Shown: positions 34,970-43,789 of the stretch, piece by piece
How the letters are laid out: each line of letters begins with the position of its first letter
Numbering within the stretch: the stretch's first letter is position 1
NCBI GenBank assembly: GCA_050246735.1
Contig: JBFWVM010000022.1
Location: 32,220-96,219, forward strand
Length of the DNA stretch: 64,000 bases
Direction: 5' to 3'
Source of the DNA: Taklimakanibacter sp050246735
GTDB taxonomy: Bacteria; Pseudomonadota; Alphaproteobacteria; Rhizobiales; Aestuariivirgaceae
Position numbers and translations under genes: made by a program
Notes under the pieces: generated by a model
What the model was told of the DNA's origin: nothing
What the model saw: the letters and a program-made list of their open reading frames with translations, nothing else
Databases searched by the model: none

Positions 34970-35743
34970 ATGATGGAGACGGTTTTTCTCGCCGATGTGA
35001 GCTGGCCCGAATTTGCCCGGCGCATCGCCGCGGGCGCTCCAGTGTTCATTCCCGTCGGCGCCACCGAGCAGCATGGCCGGCATTTGCCGCTGGGCGTCGA
35101 TGCGATCGTCCCGGCCTGGATCAGCGCCGAGGTGGCGAGGCAGTGCGGCGGGCTGGTCGCTCCGCCGATCGCCTATGGCAACCGCTCGCAGCCGCGCTCG
35201 GGCGGCGGTGCCGCCTTTCCCGGCACCATCAACATCACCGCGACGACCTTCGCCTGGCTCCTGCGCGACATCATCACCGAGCTTCATCGCCATGGCGCCC
35301 GCCGTCTGGCCGTGGTCAACGGCCATTACGAGAACGTCTGGCCGTCGGTGGAAGGCATCGAGCTGGCGCTCGATCATATCGGCCGCGACCGCACCGACGG
35401 CCTCAAGATCCTCAGGATCGACCACTGGGAGATGATCAAGCCGCAGACGCTCGCCCGCATCTTTCCCGACGGCTATCCGGGGATCGAGCTCGAGCATGCG
35501 AGCGTCATCGAGACGTCGATCATGCTGGCGCTGAAGCCCGAGCTCGTCGATATAGCCAGGGCCACCCATGACGGGCCGGCGCGGTTCAAGCCCTATGATT
35601 ATTTCCCGGGTCCTGTCGTCGAGGTGCCGGCCTCTGGCGTCCTGTCCGAGATCAAGGGCGCGTCCGGGGAGAAAGGCCAATGGCTCCTGGCCGACGCGGT
35701 CGAGGGGATCAGGCGGGCCGTCGCCGAGGAATTCGGCAAATAG
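34970..35743 (+). CDS. Creatininase family amidohydrolase
   Basis: A 257-residue member of the creatininase superfamily. Metal ligands are visible in PVGATEQHGRHLPLGVDAIVP (Glu, His, Asp) and VVNGHYEN, with LEHASVIETSIML near the C-terminal end. Family members open cyclic amides (creatinine) or deformylate formamidopyrimidine-type intermediates. It starts at ATG 34970 with CAGGAAGG about eight bases upstream; a second ATG follows at once. It is the first gene of an operon with a guanine/8-oxoguanine-type deaminase, so a purine-derived substrate is more likely than creatinine (inference). Confidence 0.88.
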   Translation: MMETVFLADVSWPEFARRIAAGAPVFIPVGATEQHGRHLPLGVDAIVPAWISAEVARQCGGLVAPPIAYGNRSQPRSGGGAAFPGTINITATTFAWLLRDIITELHRHGARRLAVVNGHYENVWPSVEGIELALDHIGRDRTDGLKILRIDHWEMIKPQTLARIFPDGYPGIELEHASVIETSIMLALKPELVDIARATHDGPARFKPYDYFPGPVVEVPASGVLSEIKGASGEKGQWLLADAVEGIRRAVAEEFGK

Positions 35744-35755
35744 CGGGAGGAAGCG

Positions 35756-37087
35756 ATGCGCCTGTGGATACGCAACCCGCTCGCCTGTCTCGCCGATGCC
35801 GCCGGCGGCGGGCTCGTTATCGAGGACGGCAGGATCGCCGAGCTCGTCGCGGCCGGCGCGAGACCGTCGACGCCCGTGGACGAGACCTTCGATGCCGGCC
35901 GTCATGTCGTGCTGCCGGGCCTCGTCAATGCGCATCATCATATGTACCAGACGCTGACGCGCGCCCATCCGGCGGCGATCAACAAGGAGCTCTTTCCCTG
36001 GCTCAAGACGCTGTTCGGCTACTGGTCGCGCCTGACGCCCGACGCGCATCGTCTCGCCACCCGGCTCGCCTTGACCGAGCTTCTGATGTCGGGCTGCACC
36101 ACCGCCTTCGACCATCATTATCTGTTCCCCGAGGGCTGCGAGGAGGCGATCGACATCCAAGTCGATGAGGCGCGAAAGCTCGGGCTGCGCATGGTGGTGA
36201 GCCGCGGCTCGATGGACCTGTCCGAGCGCGACGGCGGCCTGCCTCCCGACAGCGTGGTGCAGGATCGCGACGCCATCCTCGCCGACAGCGAGCGCGTGAT
36301 CGGGCGCTACCACGAGACGGGCGAGGGGGCGATGATCCAGATCGCTCTCGCGCCCTGCACGCCCTTCACCGTCACCCGCGAGTTGATGGCCGAGACCGCG
36401 GCCCTGGCGCGCCGCCACGGCTGCCGGCTTCACACCCACATCGCCGAGACGCGCGACGAGACGCATTATTGCGAGGCGCACTTCGGCTGCCGCCCGGTGG
36501 ATTATCTGGAACAGACCGGATGGCTAGGATCGGATGTCTGGCTTGCCCATGGCATTCATTTCAACGACGAGGAGATCGGCCGGCTCGGCCGCCATCGCCT
36601 CGCCGTCTGCCATTGCCCGACCTCCAACATGGTGCTGGCCTCCGGCCATTGCCGCACCCGCGATCTCGAAGGTGCCGGCGTCAGCGTCGGCCTCGGCGTC
36701 GACGGCTCGGCCTCGAACGACAATTCCAACCTGATCGAAAGCGTGCGGCATGCGTTGATGATCAACCGGCTGACCTATGATGCGACGGTCACCCATCGCG
36801 ATGCCTTCCGCTGGGCGACGGAAGGCTCGGCCCGCTGTCTCGGGCGCGACGACATCGGCCGCCTGGCGCCGGGCTGCCAGGCCGACCTGGCGCTCTTCAC
36901 GCTCGACGAATTGCGCTTCTCGGGAGCCGGCGATCCGCTCGCGGCCCTCGTCCTGTGCGGCGCCCACCGCGCCGACCGTGTGATGGTCAAGGGCCGCTGG
37001 CTGGTCAGCGACGGCATGCCCGCCGGCATCGATATCGAGCGGCTGCGCCATGAGCACATGGCGGCCGCGCGGCGCTTCGTCGACTGA
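35756..37087 (+). CDS. 8-oxoguanine deaminase-like amidohydrolase
   Basis: A 443-residue amidohydrolase of the TrzN/AtzA-guanine deaminase branch. Metal and catalytic residues are in GLVNAHHHMYQTLTRA (HxH), RLHTHIAET (His plus Glu), WLAHGIHF (His) and GLGVDGSASND (Asp). The length and the ELFPWLKTLFGYW segment match 8-oxoguanine deaminases, which convert 8-oxoguanine to urate, though related cyclic imine substrates are possible. It lies 12 bp after the creatininase-like gene and overlaps DUF2848 by one base (TGATG). Confidence 0.87.
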   Translation: MRLWIRNPLACLADAAGGGLVIEDGRIAELVAAGARPSTPVDETFDAGRHVVLPGLVNAHHHMYQTLTRAHPAAINKELFPWLKTLFGYWSRLTPDAHRLATRLALTELLMSGCTTAFDHHYLFPEGCEEAIDIQVDEARKLGLRMVVSRGSMDLSERDGGLPPDSVVQDRDAILADSERVIGRYHETGEGAMIQIALAPCTPFTVTRELMAETAALARRHGCRLHTHIAETRDETHYCEAHFGCRPVDYLEQTGWLGSDVWLAHGIHFNDEEIGRLGRHRLAVCHCPTSNMVLASGHCRTRDLEGAGVSVGLGVDGSASNDNSNLIESVRHALMINRLTYDATVTHRDAFRWATEGSARCLGRDDIGRLAPGCQADLALFTLDELRFSGAGDPLAALVLCGAHRADRVMVKGRWLVSDGMPAGIDIERLRHEHMAAARRFVD

Positions 37088-37767
37088 TGGTTCTGTCTTT
37101 CCGAGCCGATGGCCCGGCGCCGGTCGCTCCCGCCATCGATCGTCTGATCCTCGCGGGCTTTGCGGGCCGGAGCGCTGCTGAGGTCGAGGCCCATATCGCC
37201 GAGATGGCGCGCCAGGGCGTTCCGCGCCCGCCGCATTTTCCGATGCTTTGGCCGGTGCTGCCCCATCTCCTGACGCAGGAACGGGACATCCGGGTCTACG
37301 GGCGCGATACCGCGCCGGAAGTCGAATATGCGCTCTTCACCTGGCAGGGCGTTCTCTATGTCACGCTCGGCAACGACCAGTGCGACATCGATGTCGAGGC
37401 CAGGCTATCGAGCGAGAAATCGAAGAATCTCTGTCCCAAGGTCGTCGCCCGGGAGGCCTGGCGCGTCGCCGAGGTCTTGCCGCATTGGGACGATCTGCAA
37501 TTGACCATGTCTTGCAATGGCAGGGTGATGCAAGAGGACCGCCTGGCCGTCCTGATCCGGCCGGAGATCCTGCTCGACAAGGTCGCGGCTGTGGATGGCG
37601 CGCGCGACGAGGGCCGCATGATCTTCTCCGGCACCGTTGCGACGCTTGGCCGGCTTCCGCCGCCGCCCTACGAGATCGCCATGCGGCTGACAGATGAGCG
37701 CCTCGGCCGCGAGATCCGTCACGACTTCGCCGTCACGGCGCTGATGCCGTTCAGTCGGAGCGCCTAG
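37087..37767 (+). CDS. DUF2848 family protein
   Basis: A 226-residue protein that matches DUF2848, a fumarylacetoacetase-like fold family of unknown activity. The conserved core includes ARQGVPRPPHFPMLWPVLP near the N-terminus, VEYALFTWQGVLYVTLGNDQCDIDVEA, SSEKSKNLCPKVVAREAW and a C-terminal FSGTVATLGRLPPPPYEI strand set. DUF2848 genes are often found beside amidohydrolases and urea-carboxylase-associated genes, as here. Translation is coupled to the deaminase through TGATG. It ends 4 bp inside the convergent oxidoreductase gene. Confidence 0.82.
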   Translation: MVLSFRADGPAPVAPAIDRLILAGFAGRSAAEVEAHIAEMARQGVPRPPHFPMLWPVLPHLLTQERDIRVYGRDTAPEVEYALFTWQGVLYVTLGNDQCDIDVEARLSSEKSKNLCPKVVAREAWRVAEVLPHWDDLQLTMSCNGRVMQEDRLAVLIRPEILLDKVAAVDGARDEGRMIFSGTVATLGRLPPPPYEIAMRLTDERLGREIRHDFAVTALMPFSRSA

Positions 37768-38753
37768 CCGTTGGAAACCTCGAGCAGCAGCTTGCCCGAG
37801 ACCTGGCGCGACTCGAGAAGCTTGTGCGCCTTGCCGGCGTCTGCGAGCGGCAGGATGGCTTCGATCGGCATGCGCAGCCGGCCATCGGCCAGATAAGCGA
37901 GGACGGCCTTGATGCCGCGCCGCCAGGTTGCAGAGCCGGGCTTCGCATGCACGAGCTCGAAGCCCGCGAGCGACGTCGAGCGCTGGTAGAGCTTGGTGCG
38001 GATGTCGAAATGGGGATAGCCGGCGGCCTCGCCGATATTGATCACCCGGCCGAAAGGCCGCAACGCATCGAAGCTTCGTTCCAATATGTCGGCGCCGAGC
38101 GAATCGATGACGAGGTCGACGCCGCGCCCCTGTGTGATGCGCATGGTTTCGGCCACGAAGTCCTGGGCCGAACGATCGATGACGTGATGCGCGCCGAAGG
38201 CCAGGGGACGCTCGGCCTTGCCGGCCGAGCCCACCGTGCCGATCACATGAGCGCCTTCGAGGCGGGCGATCTGCATCAGCATCAGCCCGACCGCGCCGCC
38301 GATGGCATGGATAAGGATGGTCTCGCCGCGGCGCAATCGGTGCGCGGTGTGAAGGAGATGCCAGGCCGTGAGGGAGGCGGCCGGCATGGCCGCGGCGAGG
38401 TCCAGTGGAAATTCGTCCGGCAAGGCGATCGCATAGGCCTCGGGCACGATGCAGCGCTCGGCATAGCCGCCGAGCATCCGCGGGCCGGTGATCGCCGCGA
38501 CCGGCTGGCCGATATGCAGGCCCGTCACGGCGGCGCCCCTGGCCTCGACATGGCCCGACACTTCGAGCCCGATGACCGCCGGATAGTCGATCGGATCGGG
38601 ATAGATGCCCTGGCGCTTCTGTATGTCGCCCCAGTTCACGCCGGCATAGCGCACCTTGATGCGGACCTCCTTGTCGCCGGGCTCGGGCGTCGGCAGCTCC
38701 TCGAGCGCGAAGCGGTCGATGTCGCCGGGCCCGGAGAGCACGAGGGCGCGCAT
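37764..38753 (-). CDS. Quinone oxidoreductase-like zinc-independent MDR dehydrogenase
   Basis: A 329-residue medium-chain dehydrogenase/reductase of the Qor (NADPH:quinone reductase) branch. The N-terminal GroES-like domain has KVRYAGVNWGDIQKRQGIYP, the substrate-side motif VIGLEVSGHVEARGA, and the Rossmann motif ILIHAIGGAVGLMLMQIARLEGAHVIGTVGS. The cysteine zinc ligands of alcohol dehydrogenases are absent, as expected for Qor. It is the last gene of the long minus-strand operon and its ATG overlaps the agmatinase-like stop (ATGA). Its role in the pathway is unclear. Confidence 0.9.
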   Translation of the reverse strand: MRALVLSGPGDIDRFALEELPTPEPGDKEVRIKVRYAGVNWGDIQKRQGIYPDPIDYPAVIGLEVSGHVEARGAAVTGLHIGQPVAAITGPRMLGGYAERCIVPEAYAIALPDEFPLDLAAAMPAASLTAWHLLHTAHRLRRGETILIHAIGGAVGLMLMQIARLEGAHVIGTVGSAGKAERPLAFGAHHVIDRSAQDFVAETMRITQGRGVDLVIDSLGADILERSFDALRPFGRVINIGEAAGYPHFDIRTKLYQRSTSLAGFELVHAKPGSATWRRGIKAVLAYLADGRLRMPIEAILPLADAGKAHKLLESRQVSGKLLLEVSNG

Positions 38754-39736
38754 CACGTCCGGTCCCAGGCCCGCACCTTGCCGGCCTTGCGCGCGGCGAG
38801 GCAGGTGACGGCTTCGGCCACCAGCTTGGCCGCGAGCGTGGCGGTATGCCCGCTCTTCGAGTCGTAGTCGGGCGACACCTCGACCACGTCGAAGCCGGCG
38901 AAGCCGCGCTCGCAGCCGAGCCGCACCGCAGTGATGATCTCGCGCGCGCTGAATCCGCCCGGCTCGATGCTGTTGGTCCCCGGCGCGAAAGCGGGATCGA
39001 TCACGTCGATGTCGACGCTGACATAAGGCGCCCGCCCGTCGGGCGAGACGATATCGAGGGCCTCCTCGACCACCGCCTCGATGCCGCGTCTCTGCACCGC
39101 CCGGTCGGGATAGACGGTGATGCCGAGCTCGCGCGCGAGCGGCGTCCATTCGGCCAGGTTGCGCGCCCCCTTGGGGCCGATGATCACCATGCGCCGGGGG
39201 TCGATCTCGGGCAGCTCGCAGATGCGCAGGACCGGCGAGGCGCGGGTCAGCCGGTCGTTGTTGAAGCTTTCCGAAAGGTCGAGATGAGTGTCGAAGAGGA
39301 GGAAGCCCAGGGGGCCGCCGCGCCGCGCCGCCACCGCCTTGACCGCGGGATAGGTGACGCCGTGGTCGCCGCCCAGCATGAGCGGCACCGCGCCGGTCTT
39401 CAGGATCTCCGCGATCTTCGCCTCGAGCCGCCGATAGCTTTCCGGCGTGTCGCCCGGCACGACGTCGACGTCGCCGCAATCGGCGATCTTCACATGGCCG
39501 TCGACGTCGAGGTCCCAGTCGAAATGATAGGAGCCGAAGAGCAGGGAGTATTTGCGGATCTCCTGCGGCGCGCGGCGCGTCGCGCCGCCGCGGAAGGTGG
39601 CGATGCCGTCATAGGGCATGCCGATGACGACGGCGTCGGGCGATCCGCATTGGGAGACGTCGCGCGCATAGGGACAGGCCATGAAAGCCGGCACGTCGCC
39701 GAATATCTTGGGGACGTCGGCGGGCGAAAGAGCCAT
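38753..39736 (-). CDS. Agmatinase/arginase family ureohydrolase
   Basis: A 327-residue ureohydrolase. All manganese ligands are present: His in LGGDHGVTYP, Asp-x-His-x-Asp in LLFDTHLDL, and Asp-x-Asp in VSVDIDVIDPAF, with PGTNSIEPGGFS near the C-terminal end as in agmatinases. It hydrolyses a guanidino group to urea and an amine; members act on agmatine, guanidinopropionate or guanidinobutyrate. The substrate loop (LTRASPVLRI) differs from the arginase motif. Good GGAGG ribosome site before ATG 39736. Position in the operon suggests a guanidino intermediate. Confidence 0.9.
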   Translation of the reverse strand: MALSPADVPKIFGDVPAFMACPYARDVSQCGSPDAVVIGMPYDGIATFRGGATRRAPQEIRKYSLLFGSYHFDWDLDVDGHVKIADCGDVDVVPGDTPESYRRLEAKIAEILKTGAVPLMLGGDHGVTYPAVKAVAARRGGPLGFLLFDTHLDLSESFNNDRLTRASPVLRICELPEIDPRRMVIIGPKGARNLAEWTPLARELGITVYPDRAVQRRGIEAVVEEALDIVSPDGRAPYVSVDIDVIDPAFAPGTNSIEPGGFSAREIITAVRLGCERGFAGFDVVEVSPDYDSKSGHTATLAAKLVAEAVTCLAARKAGKVRAWDRT

Positions 39737-39754
39737 AATCGTAGCACCTCCCTG

Positions 39755-40684
39755 TCAGTGGCCGGGCCTGCGCAGCATGGGCGAGGGCGGTGGCGAGGGG
39801 ATCTGCGGCTTGTCGTAGTAGGGCAGCCTGTCGACCCGCGCCTGATAGGCGCCTTGCTTGCGCACCGCCTGGACATGGCTTGCGATGTCCTCGAGCCGGG
39901 CGAACCACACGTCGCCGGTATTCAGCATGTATTCGATCATCTTCTCGATCCTCAGCCAGCGCGACAGCCTTCCGCTGACGAAGGGATGCCACACGCCGAT
40001 CCACAGGCCGCCGCCCGCCATGCGCATCGCCTCGAACTCGGCCATGAAGCCTTCCATGGCGCGGTCCGGCGCCATGATCTGGAACATGTAGTTGAGATCG
40101 ATCGAATGGACGTAGGGCGGCCAGTCGTCGAGCGCCCAGCTCGACGGCAGCTCGACGATCTCGCCCTTGCCGTTGTCGAGGATATAGGGGACGTCGTCGC
40201 CCATCAGCGATGAATCGTAGAGGAAGCCTTCCTCCACCAGGAGATCGGTGGTGTGGATGGAATAGTTGTAGAGCGGCGAGCGGTTGCCGCGCGGCCTCTT
40301 GCCGGTGTGCTTCTCGATCACGGCGATCGAGCGCTGCATCCAGTACTGCTCCTCCTCGCGCGGCAGCGCGTTGGGCGCCTCATGGATATAGCCGTGGAAG
40401 CCGACCTCGTGGCCGTCCTTGATCATGGCGTCGACCGCTTCCGGGTAATGCTCGATGCACCAGGCCGGCACGAAGAAGGTCTGCTTGAGGCCGTAGCGGC
40501 GGTAGCCCTCGAGGATGCGCGGCACGCCGACCTGCGGCCCGTATCTGAGCATCGACATGGTCGAAAGGCGGGTGATCGAATCCCGCGGATGCTCGATATG
40601 GACGAGGCTGTCGGCGTCCATGTCGAAGGTGATGGCGACGGCGACTTTGGCGCCGTTCGGCCAGGGCACGGGTCGTCTGATCAT
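39755..40684 (-). CDS. Polysaccharide deacetylase family protein, PuuE-like
   Basis: A 309-residue NodB-fold enzyme without signal peptide, so cytoplasmic. The metal triad is in AITFDMDADS and EVGFHGYIHEAPN, and RGNRSPLYNYS is the arginine-containing motif 3. The closest recognised group is the metal-dependent allantoinase PuuE and related cyclic-imide hydrolases, not chitin deacetylases. It follows DUF1989 with only about 10 bp between them. In context it may hydrolyse a hydantoin- or ureide-like ring. Confidence 0.82.
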   Translation of the reverse strand: MIRRPVPWPNGAKVAVAITFDMDADSLVHIEHPRDSITRLSTMSMLRYGPQVGVPRILEGYRRYGLKQTFFVPAWCIEHYPEAVDAMIKDGHEVGFHGYIHEAPNALPREEEQYWMQRSIAVIEKHTGKRPRGNRSPLYNYSIHTTDLLVEEGFLYDSSLMGDDVPYILDNGKGEIVELPSSWALDDWPPYVHSIDLNYMFQIMAPDRAMEGFMAEFEAMRMAGGGLWIGVWHPFVSGRLSRWLRIEKMIEYMLNTGDVWFARLEDIASHVQAVRKQGAYQARVDRLPYYDKPQIPSPPPSPMLRRPGH

Positions 40685-40694
40685 CGGGGCGTCC

Positions 40695-41294
40695 TCACGA
40701 GAGAATCTGGTAGTGCGCTTCCACGGTCTTGCCCTTGTTGATCGGCAGGATGTCCTGCGGGCAGGCCGACATGGCGACGACGCAATCCATCCTGGCGCGC
40801 AGGATCACATAGTCGCCGGCTTTCGACAGGGGCTCGCCGAAGCTGGTCTTGCCGTCCTTGTCGACGGGAATGTTCATCCACAGATTGAGCGGCGAGGGCA
40901 CTTCCGGCGGCTCGAGGCCGATCTGGCGCATGCCGGCGCGGAGATTGTCGGTGCAGTTGTCGTGATATTCGGTGCAGCCGATGAGGCCGTAGCGATAGTC
41001 GTCGCAGGCCGCGAGCAGCGTGTCGTGGATGCCGGGCGAGGTGTCTTCCTCGAAATGCAGGATGGCGCGCCGCCGGTTGGTGACGAGGTCGTGCCCCTTC
41101 CTGGGGAAGATCGTGCCGATGGTCGGACGCAGATGCTCCATCGACATGAACTCGCCGAGGTCCTCGGCGCTGAAGGCCCAGGTATCGACCACCTGGTGGC
41201 CGTGGGTGTTGATGATCTTGATGGCCTGTCCCTTGCCGAGACGGCAGGCGCGGCCCTTGCGCGCCGGGACGGTGAAGATTTCGGATGTGGACAT
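40695..41294 (-). CDS. DUF1989 (urea carboxylase-associated) family protein
   Basis: A 199-residue cupin-like protein of DUF1989, known as urea carboxylase-associated (UAAP). Conserved features are IINTHGHQVVDTWAFSAEDLGEFMSMEHLRPTIG, DDYRYGLIG, CTEYHDNCTDNL and a cysteine in MSACPQDILPINK. Members occur with guanidine carboxylase and thiazolinone- or ureide-using operons. I use the ATG at 41294 because GGAGG lies six bases upstream; the ATG at 41306 would place that site inside the gene. Likely an enzyme or accessory factor for an N-rich substrate. Confidence 0.87.
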   Translation of the reverse strand: MSTSEIFTVPARKGRACRLGKGQAIKIINTHGHQVVDTWAFSAEDLGEFMSMEHLRPTIGTIFPRKGHDLVTNRRRAILHFEEDTSPGIHDTLLAACDDYRYGLIGCTEYHDNCTDNLRAGMRQIGLEPPEVPSPLNLWMNIPVDKDGKTSFGEPLSKAGDYVILRARMDCVVAMSACPQDILPINKGKTVEAHYQILS

Positions 41295-41305
41295 GATGGC
41301 CTCCA

Positions 41306-42841
41306 TTATCGGTTCGGGGTGACTGAAGTGAGCGCGAGATCGCCCGGCAGGAATGGGCGCAGCGCGCCCGACAGCACGAAACCCTTCACCGCCGCGATAT
41401 CGGGCGCGAAGAAGCGGTCCTGGTCATAGGCGGGCGCCAGGCGCCGGATCATGGCATGGACGTCCTCGAGGACGGCGCTCGACCGCCTGGGCCGCCGGAA
41501 TTCGAGGCCCTGGCAGGCGGCGAGGAGCTCGATGGCGACGATCGCGGCGACATTGTCCGCCATGTCGGCGAGCCGGCGGGCGGCGAACGTCGCCATGCTG
41601 ACGAAGTCCTCGTGATTGGCCGTGGTCGGGATCGAATCGACGCTCGCCGGGTGGGCGAGCGACTTGTTCTCGCTGGCGAGTGCCGCCGCCGTCACCTGCG
41701 CCACCATGAAGCCGGAATCGAGGCCCGACTCCTTCACCAGGAAGGCCGGCAGCCGGCTGTGCTGCGCATCGGTCAGGAGCGCGATGCGCCGTTCCGCCAT
41801 GGCGCCGGTCTCGGCCAGCGCCAGGGCGATGCCGTCGGCCGCCATGCCGACGGGCTCGGCGTGGAAGTTGCCGCCATAGAGGATGTCGCCGCTTTCGGCG
41901 TCGACCATCGGATTGTCGGTCCAGGCGTTGATCTCGGCGCCGAGGACGCTCGCCGCCTGGCGCAGCTGGTCGAGGCAGGCGCCCATCACCTGCGGTTGGC
42001 ATCTGAGACAATAGGGATCCTGCAGCCGGCCGTCGCGGCGGGCATCGGCGCGGATCTCGCTCCCGGCGAGGAGGGTGCGCAAGAAGCGCGCCACCGCGAT
42101 CTGGCCGGGCTGGCCGCGCGCTTCGTGCAGCCGGGCATCGAAGGCCATGTCCTGGCCGTGCGCCGCCTCGACGCTGAGGGCTCCGGCGACGAGGGCCGCG
42201 GCCAGCATGTCCTCGGCCGCGAAGAGACCATGGATCGCGAGCGCGGTCGAGGCCTGGGTGCCGTTCACCAGCGCCAGGCCTTCCTTCGCCGCGAGCGTGA
42301 AGGGCTCGAGGCCGGCCTCCCGCAGGGCCTCCGCCGCCGGCATGATGCGGCCGGCATGGATCACGTCACCGGTCCCGATGAGGGCCGCCGCCATATGGGC
42401 GAGAGGAGCGAGGTCGCCCGAGGCGCCGACCGATCCCTTGCCGGGCACCAGGGGCGTGATGTCGTGGTTGAGGAGGGCGAGGAGCGCCTCGGCGAGCTCG
42501 GGGCGCGCGCCGGAATGGCCGCGCGCCAGGGCCGCGGCCTTGAGCAGGATCATGCGGCGCACGTCGGCGGCCCGCATGGGCTCGCCCGTGCCCGCCGCAT
42601 TGGAGAGGACGAGGCGCCGCTGCAGCTCGGCGAGATCGGCCGGGCCGATGAGATGGGAGGAGAGCGTGCCGAAGCCGGTATTGACGCCATAGGTCGGCTT
42701 GCCCCGGGCGATGCGCTCTTCGACGATCCGGCGGGTCCTCGCCATCGCCGCGCGGTGCTCTGGAGCAAGCTCCAGCCGCGGATTGTCGCGCGCGAAGTCG
42801 CGCAGATATGCAAGGTCGAGATCGCCAGGGCGCAGCCGCAT
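41306..42841 (-). CDS. HutH-family aromatic amino acid ammonia-lyase, altered selectivity residue
   Basis: A 511-residue MIO-containing ammonia-lyase. The Ala139-Ser140-Gly141 triad in GSVGASGDLAPLAHM forms the cofactor, and Tyr51 (TYGVNTGFG), LVNGTQAST, LQDPYCLRCQPQ, GGNFHAEP and IELLAACQGL hold the other catalytic residues. The residue matching His83 of Pseudomonas HutH is Asn81 (LVLSNAAGTGEP, codon AAT). No hutU, hutI or hutG genes are near. Hence it may use a substrate other than histidine, yielding ammonia and an unsaturated acid. It lies 3 bp from the preceding permease gene. Confidence 0.85.
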   Translation of the reverse strand: MRLRPGDLDLAYLRDFARDNPRLELAPEHRAAMARTRRIVEERIARGKPTYGVNTGFGTLSSHLIGPADLAELQRRLVLSNAAGTGEPMRAADVRRMILLKAAALARGHSGARPELAEALLALLNHDITPLVPGKGSVGASGDLAPLAHMAAALIGTGDVIHAGRIMPAAEALREAGLEPFTLAAKEGLALVNGTQASTALAIHGLFAAEDMLAAALVAGALSVEAAHGQDMAFDARLHEARGQPGQIAVARFLRTLLAGSEIRADARRDGRLQDPYCLRCQPQVMGACLDQLRQAASVLGAEINAWTDNPMVDAESGDILYGGNFHAEPVGMAADGIALALAETGAMAERRIALLTDAQHSRLPAFLVKESGLDSGFMVAQVTAAALASENKSLAHPASVDSIPTTANHEDFVSMATFAARRLADMADNVAAIVAIELLAACQGLEFRRPRRSSAVLEDVHAMIRRLAPAYDQDRFFAPDIAAVKGFVLSGALRPFLPGDLALTSVTPNR

Positions 42842-42844
42842 GGC

Positions 42845-43789
42845 TCACGTCTTCGATTCGCGCTGGTAGGGCAGGCCTACCGCGGCGGGCGGCCTGACCC
42901 TGCCATAGAGGCCTATGAGGGCGAGGATCGAGGCCACATAGGGAAGGGCGGTGAAGATCTGATAGGGCACCGAGGGGTTGGCGAATTGCAGGCGCAGCTG
43001 CACCGCGTCGCAGAAGCCGAAGAACCAGGAGGCGAGAAGCGCCCCCACCGGGTCCCACCGTCCGAGGATGATGGCGGCGAGCGCGATGAAGCCCTTGCCG
43101 GCGCTCATATGCTCGGTGAAGACGAAGACCTGTGAGACCACGATATAGGCGCCGCCCAGGCCCGCGAGGCCGCCGCTGATCAGCGTGCACAGGAAGCGCA
43201 CCCTGTAGACCGGCACGCCGGCCGAATCGGCCGCTCCCGGGTTCTCGCCGGTGGCGCGCACTTCGAGACCGAAGGCGCTGCGGTAGAGCAGCCAGTGGAG
43301 GAAGGGCACCAGCAGATAGAGCAGATAGATGAGCGGATCCTGGTCGAAGAAGACCGGCCCGATCACCGGTATCTCGCAGAGGCCGGGTATGGGCCAGGCG
43401 GTGAAGCCGGGCAGCGTCTTGGTGGTGGCGTTGAGGCCGAAGATGAGGCGCGCCAGGAAGGCTGTGAGTCCGAGCGCCACGAGGTTGATGGCGATGCCGG
43501 TGACGATCTGATTGACGTTGAGGCGGATCGACAGGACGCCGAGGATGGCGCCGCCCATGGCGCCGAGCAGGATGCCGACGACGGCGCCCATCACCGGGCT
43601 GCCGGTGAGGAAGGCGCCGAGCGCCGCGCCGAACGCGCCGGACAGCATCATGCCTTCCATGCCGACATTGTAGACGCCGCCGCGCTCGCAGATGATGCCG
43701 CCGAGGGTCGCGAAGGCGATCGGCACCATGAGGCGCAGGCTGGTGCGCAGCACGTCGGTGACGAGCGTCAGGTCGAGCCAGTCAAGCAT
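42845..43789 (-). CDS. ABC transporter permease, nucleoside/BMP type (second permease)
   Basis: A 314-residue permease of the branched-chain/ribose-like group used with BMP binding proteins (as in YufQ/NupQ). About eight hydrophobic segments are present. The conserved run FATLGGIICERGGVYNVGMEGMML precedes GAFGAALGAFLTGSP and LNVNQIVTGIAINL, a motif set of nucleoside importers. It overlaps the upstream permease by 8 bp, so translation is coupled. Confidence 0.92.
   Translation of the reverse strand: MLDWLDLTLVTDVLRTSLRLMVPIAFATLGGIICERGGVYNVGMEGMMLSGAFGAALGAFLTGSPVMGAVVGILLGAMGGAILGVLSIRLNVNQIVTGIAINLVALGLTAFLARLIFGLNATTKTLPGFTAWPIPGLCEIPVIGPVFFDQDPLIYLLYLLVPFLHWLLYRSAFGLEVRATGENPGAADSAGVPVYRVRFLCTLISGGLAGLGGAYIVVSQVFVFTEHMSAGKGFIALAAIILGRWDPVGALLASWFFGFCDAVQLRLQFANPSVPYQIFTALPYVASILALIGLYGRVRPPAAVGLPYQRESKT

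Noticed and set aside
41306..42841. Histidine utilisation (hut) operon
   Set aside because: Only one hut-like gene is present and its selectivity residue is changed; hutU, hutI and hutG are not in the window.
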